Assembly (NCBI RefSeq): GCF_023149135.1
Contig: NZ_JAIWJX010000002.1
Span: 1,302,001-1,366,000 of the forward strand
Source: Fictibacillus marinisediminis
GTDB lineage: Bacteria > Bacillota > Bacilli > Bacillales > Fictibacillaceae
DNA: 64,000 bases
Reading direction: 5' to 3'
Shown here piece after piece: positions 61,470 to 64,000 of the stretch. Both the position numbers and the translations under genes were made by a program. Below the pieces are notes generated by a model that had not been told where the DNA came from, made no database searches, and saw only the letters and a list, made by a program, of their open reading frames with translations. The first letter of the stretch is position 1. The number at the start of each line of letters is the position of its first letter.

Positions 61470-61576
61470 GAGGTTCACACCGTTCAAAAGCAGAAGGGAT
61501 CAGCAGATGATGAAATTTGGGATCAGCGTGTGTACTCATTATTAAAGCCGGATTGGATAAAGGGAAGTAATTAAGT

Positions 61577-61611
61577 CTTGGGGACGGGCCGCTGGTCTGT
61601 CTTTTTTTAGT
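61577..61611 (+). terminator. Intrinsic terminator
   Basis: GGGACGGGCC GCT GGTCTGTC followed by seven T. Confidence 0.8.
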
Positions 61612-61617
61612 TTAATA

Positions 61618-61660
61618 TGTGAAGTTCATCACATACTCCTGCAAGTAAATCCATTACAAT
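61618..61660 (+). promoter_or_regulatory. FNR-like palindrome at -41.5 of the usp-adh promoter
   Basis: TGTGA-AGTTCA-TCACA (61618-61633), the exact TGTGA-N6-TCACA form of FNR/CRP-family sites. A -10 element TACAAT lies at 61655-61660 with no good -35, so the palindrome centre falls at about -41.5 from the predicted start, the position used for class II activation. Confidence 0.65.
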
Positions 61661-61731
61661 CAAGGGGTACTAAGAGAGCAGGAACAAAGCGTGTGTTGAG
61701 CAGGCAGACTAATATTCGGGAGGAATGCGTT

Positions 61732-62175
61732 ATGGCTAAACGCTACAAACATGTACTGGTTGGATTGGATGGTTCTGAAGCTTCAGAAAAGGCTTTTAAA
61801 CGGGCAGTAGAAATGGTGCTCGAACATGAAGCAGAAACATTAACACTAGCACATGTCGTGGATACAAGAAGTTTCTCAGCTTACGACTGGTATACAGCTA
61901 TGGCTGAAAAAGCACAAGAATACGGCGATGAACTGTTAACCGATTTTGCACATAAAGCAGAAAACGCCGGGGTACCGCACGTAAACAAAGTAATGGAGCT
62001 GGGTTCACCGAAAGTGACGCTTGCTAAATCCATTGCTCCCGACGTTAAAGCCGACCTTATAGTTTGTGGAGCGACGGGTATGAATGCGGTAGACAGGGTG
62101 TTCATGGGAAGTGTATCTGAGCATACGACTCGCTATGCGAGATGCGATGTGCTGATCGTAAGAAATGATCAATAA
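61732..62175 (+). CDS. Universal stress protein (UspA family)
   Basis: 147 residues from the ATG at 61732 (GGGAGGA site). Single Usp domain: [23 protein letters not shown] at the start and [34 protein letters not shown] at the end, with the GXXG-X9-G(S/T) nucleotide-binding pattern. Next gene begins 13 bp later, so it forms a unit with the alcohol dehydrogenase, behind the FNR-like site. Confidence 0.92.
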   Translation: MAKRYKHVLVGLDGSEASEKAFKRAVEMVLEHEAETLTLAHVVDTRSFSAYDWYTAMAEKAQEYGDELLTDFAHKAENAGVPHVNKVMELGSPKVTLAKSIAPDVKADLIVCGATGMNAVDRVFMGSVSEHTTRYARCDVLIVRNDQ

Positions 62176-62188
62176 TGGAGGAATTCTA

Positions 62189-63199
62189 ATGAAAGCTGCT
62201 GTAGTAAATGAATTTAAACAATCCTTAGAAGTAAAAGATATGCCACCCGTAATCGAACACGGGGAAGTTCTTGTTAAGATTAAAGCATGCGGCGTCTGTC
62301 ATACCGATCTGCATGCCGCTCATGGCGACTGGCCTGTTAAGCCGAAGCTGCCTCTTATTCCGGGCCATGAGGGTGTTGGTGTGATTGAACAAGTAGGCCC
62401 TGGCGTTCACCATCTGAAAGTTGGAGATCGTGTAGGTATTCCATGGCTGTATTCAGCATGCGGACATTGTGAGTATTGTTTGAGCGGTCAGGAAACACTC
62501 TGTAAAGATCAGAAGAATGCCGGTTATTCAGTAGATGGCGGTTATGCTCAATATTGCAAAGCAGATGCTGATTATGTGATTAAAGTACCAGAATCTTTAT
62601 CTTTTGAAGAAGTTGCACCCATTTTTTGTGCAGGTGTTACCACCTATAAAGCTTTAAAAGTAAGTGAAGCTAAACCTGGTGATTGGGTAGCGATATTCGG
62701 AGTCGGGGGTCTTGGCCATGTAGCCGTCCAATATGCTAAAGCCATGGGATTTCATATTGTGGCAGTGGATACGAGCGATGATAAATTAGAACTTGCAAAG
62801 GATTTAGGAGCTGAACTTACTGTAAATGCAGTTAAAGAGGATACTGCAGCCATCATTCAAAAACAACTGGAAGGTGTCAAGGCCTCTATTTGTACCGCTG
62901 TATCGAAAACGGCCTTTAGCCAAGCCTATCAGTCTGTTAAACGAGGAGGAACTCTCGTTGCGGTTGGCCTTCCGCCGGAAGAATTGCCGATTCCTATTTT
63001 TGATACAGTCTTAAATGGAGTTAAAGTGGTCGGTTCCATCGTTGGAACACGCAAAGATCTTCAAGAAGCGCTGCAATTTGCAGCAGAGGGAAAAGTTAAA
63101 ACCATGATTGAAGTACAGCCGCTTGAAAAAATCAATGAAGTTTTTGAGCGAATGGAAAACGGAACGATTAATGGCAGAATCGTTCTAAAAATAGATTGA
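62189..63199 (+). CDS. Zinc-dependent alcohol dehydrogenase (AdhP/AdhT type)
   Basis: 336 residues from the ATG at 62189 (TGGAGGA site), the length of thermophilic Bacillus AdhT. Catalytic zinc ligands in [16 protein letters not shown] and GHEGVG, structural zinc cysteines in [15 protein letters not shown], and a Rossmann segment [21 protein letters not shown] with a following Asp (AVDTSDDKL), which favours NAD. It reduces acetaldehyde to ethanol or the reverse. The anaerobic-type promoter upstream fits a fermentative role. Confidence 0.93.
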   Translation: MKAAVVNEFKQSLEVKDMPPVIEHGEVLVKIKACGVCHTDLHAAHGDWPVKPKLPLIPGHEGVGVIEQVGPGVHHLKVGDRVGIPWLYSACGHCEYCLSGQETLCKDQKNAGYSVDGGYAQYCKADADYVIKVPESLSFEEVAPIFCAGVTTYKALKVSEAKPGDWVAIFGVGGLGHVAVQYAKAMGFHIVAVDTSDDKLELAKDLGAELTVNAVKEDTAAIIQKQLEGVKASICTAVSKTAFSQAYQSVKRGGTLVAVGLPPEELPIPIFDTVLNGVKVVGSIVGTRKDLQEALQFAAEGKVKTMIEVQPLEKINEVFERMENGTINGRIVLKID

Positions 63200-63203
63200 T
63201 TGT

Positions 63204-63243
63204 AAAGAGGGCAGATTTAAAGTCTGTCCTCTTTTTCTTTTTA
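63204..63243 (+). terminator. Intrinsic terminator of usp-adh
   Basis: AAAGAGGGCAGA TTTAAAG TCTGTCCTCTTTTTC. Confidence 0.85.
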
Positions 63244-63308
63244 CGTACTGAAAAGCTCAAAGTAGGAATTCTGCTAAGAGACCGAATACAAAAGAAAAGC
63301 GGGGAGGG

Positions 63309-63497
63309 ATGAGGCCGGATGGTGTTACAAGAGGAAGACTTGCAAAGAATAGAGCAGGGATCTTGATCTCAACCGTCGACCTGAACCAGGAGTACTATGA
63401 TTCTACTAAAGCATGGCGGGATAACGCCATGAATCACAAGTTTCACAGCGGAACACTTGTCAATGATCCCCGAAGTGCAAACAGAAAGGAACTTTGA
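63309..63497 (+). pseudogene. C-terminal remnant of a carbon-nitrogen hydrolase
   Basis: 62 residues. The stretch GRLAKNRAGILISTVDLNQE then YDSTKAWRDNAMNHKFHSGTLVNDPRS has the order and tone of the last part of nitrilase-superfamily hydrolases. There is no catalytic core (E, K, C) before it. A GGGAGGG site precedes the ATG, perhaps by chance. Likely a truncated gene. Confidence 0.45.
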
Positions 63498-63550
63498 AAG
63501 CTTTTTTTATATTCGTACTGCATTGTTTTTCAGTTTATTTTTCCAAATGC

Positions 63551-63582
63551 AAAAAAGGCAGTGCGCATAGCACTCCCTTCCT
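63551..63582 (-). terminator. Intrinsic terminator of comJ
   Basis: Leftward stem GGAGTGCTATGCGCACTGCC followed by TTTTTT. Confidence 0.75.
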
Positions 63583-63596
63583 CACCTCATTTCGTT

Positions 63597-63992
63597 TTAA
63601 TTTGGTACAAATTGCAGTTCATAGCGCACTTTATACAGGCCGTTCGCTTTCGGCTGCCCCAGTGGAACGGTATCAGCATAGAGTGTATATTCACCAGGTT
63701 CAACGGTGAATTCCAAGCTGTTGGCACCAACGCTTGATACCATAATTCCTTCAGCTTCAACCTTGAAAGGAAGAGAAAACGTGCGCGTGGAATTCACGTT
63801 TTTGTCATAATGAAGAGGTGAAGAGACAGCAATCTCACATTTGTAGTCCGACACTGCCTCGAAAGAAATGACTCCGTCCCTCAGGATGTAGCCACGTTTG
63901 ATATCGGCATCTGTCCAGTCTAAAAAGGGTTTTTTGATCCCTTTGTTGTATACAATTAATTGGGAATAGGAAACGGTTAGCTCACTTATCAA
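63597..63992 (-). CDS. comJ: ComJ (Nin), inhibitor of the competence nuclease NucA
   Basis: At least 131 residues; the TTG at 63992 is the first start in the window and the real start may lie a few codons beyond the edge. Strong likeness to ComJ: LTVSYSQLIVYNKGIKKPFLDWTDADIKRGYILRDGVISFEA and an all-beta C-terminal half ending YKVRYELQFVPN. In B. subtilis ComJ inhibits the DNA-entry nuclease NucA, and nucA-comJ is a ComK-dependent operon; nucA would lie to the right. Confidence 0.85.
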   Translation of the reverse strand: MISELTVSYSQLIVYNKGIKKPFLDWTDADIKRGYILRDGVISFEAVSDYKCEIAVSSPLHYDKNVNSTRTFSLPFKVEAEGIMVSSVGANSLEFTVEPGEYTLYADTVPLGQPKANGLYKVRYELQFVPN

Positions 63993-64000
63993 ATCGGTGT

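Overview
The window looks like chromosomal DNA of an endospore-forming, naturally competent member of the Bacillaceae. The signs are a GerA-type germinant receptor operon, ComK and ComJ, a KimA potassium transporter under a c-di-AMP riboswitch, an S-box riboswitch, strong GGAGG ribosome binding sites, U-rich intrinsic terminators and a LexA box of the Bacillus type. A Fictibacillus-like genus is possible but I cannot prove it. No rRNA, tRNA, CRISPR array, complete insertion sequence or prophage was seen.

Layout. 1-5.5 kb: two YdcZ-type transporters around a Crp/Fnr regulator, a HAD nucleotidase, a cation/proton antiporter behind an apparent leader terminator, a VOC protein, a DUF218-like protein and a NUDIX hydrolase. 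5.6-12 kb: MetQ under a SAM riboswitch, small genes, and tatA-tatC-phoD with a PhoP box. 12-17.5 kb: an ArsR-type regulator with an MFS pump, an MBL hydrolase, and futalosine-pathway genes mqnB-mqnD with an isochorismatase-like gene. 17.5-22.8 kb: a composite repeat, the germination operon, a decayed sugar dehydrogenase and an overlooked 45-residue ORF. 23-30.6 kb: c-di-AMP riboswitch-kimA, an MFS/TrmB pair, a MITE-like repeat, a frameshifted glutamine amidotransferase-like hydrolase, a lipid kinase and a DNA sliding-clamp paralog.

30.8-39.3 kb: a complete autoinducer-2 uptake and processing locus (lsrF, a cupin gene, lsrK and lsrR leftward; lsrA, lsrC, lsrD and lsrB rightward). The cupin sits where LsrG would be expected. 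39.4-44 kb: small genes, including a short operon behind a LexA-box promoter, comK and a SET-domain gene. 44.2-56 kb: an apparently complete beta-1,2-glucan utilisation locus: a secreted GH144-like glucanase, an ABC importer whose binding-protein gene carries a one-base frameshift, a GH3 beta-glucosidase, a GH94 1,2-beta-oligoglucan phosphorylase and a LacI regulator. Five copies of GAAACGTTTC tie it together. 56-64 kb: a secreted helical protein, an MFS pump with a hairpin-masked ribosome binding site, a frameshifted aminoglycoside adenylyltransferase, a pentapeptide-repeat protein, an aldo/keto reductase, usp-adh behind an FNR-like site, and comJ at the edge.

The most unusual signal is non-coding. 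Five intergenic arrays (near 5.7, 9.85, 30.7, 39.38 and 45.7 kb) repeat a short motif of the type TTTACCCGCCAAAA at a strict 20-21 bp period. In three of them the array ends with an inverted GTAAA exactly 24 bp after the last direct unit. All lie just 3' of genes, next to terminators. Three genes also share single-base-deletion frameshifts, which may be sequencing errors rather than biology.
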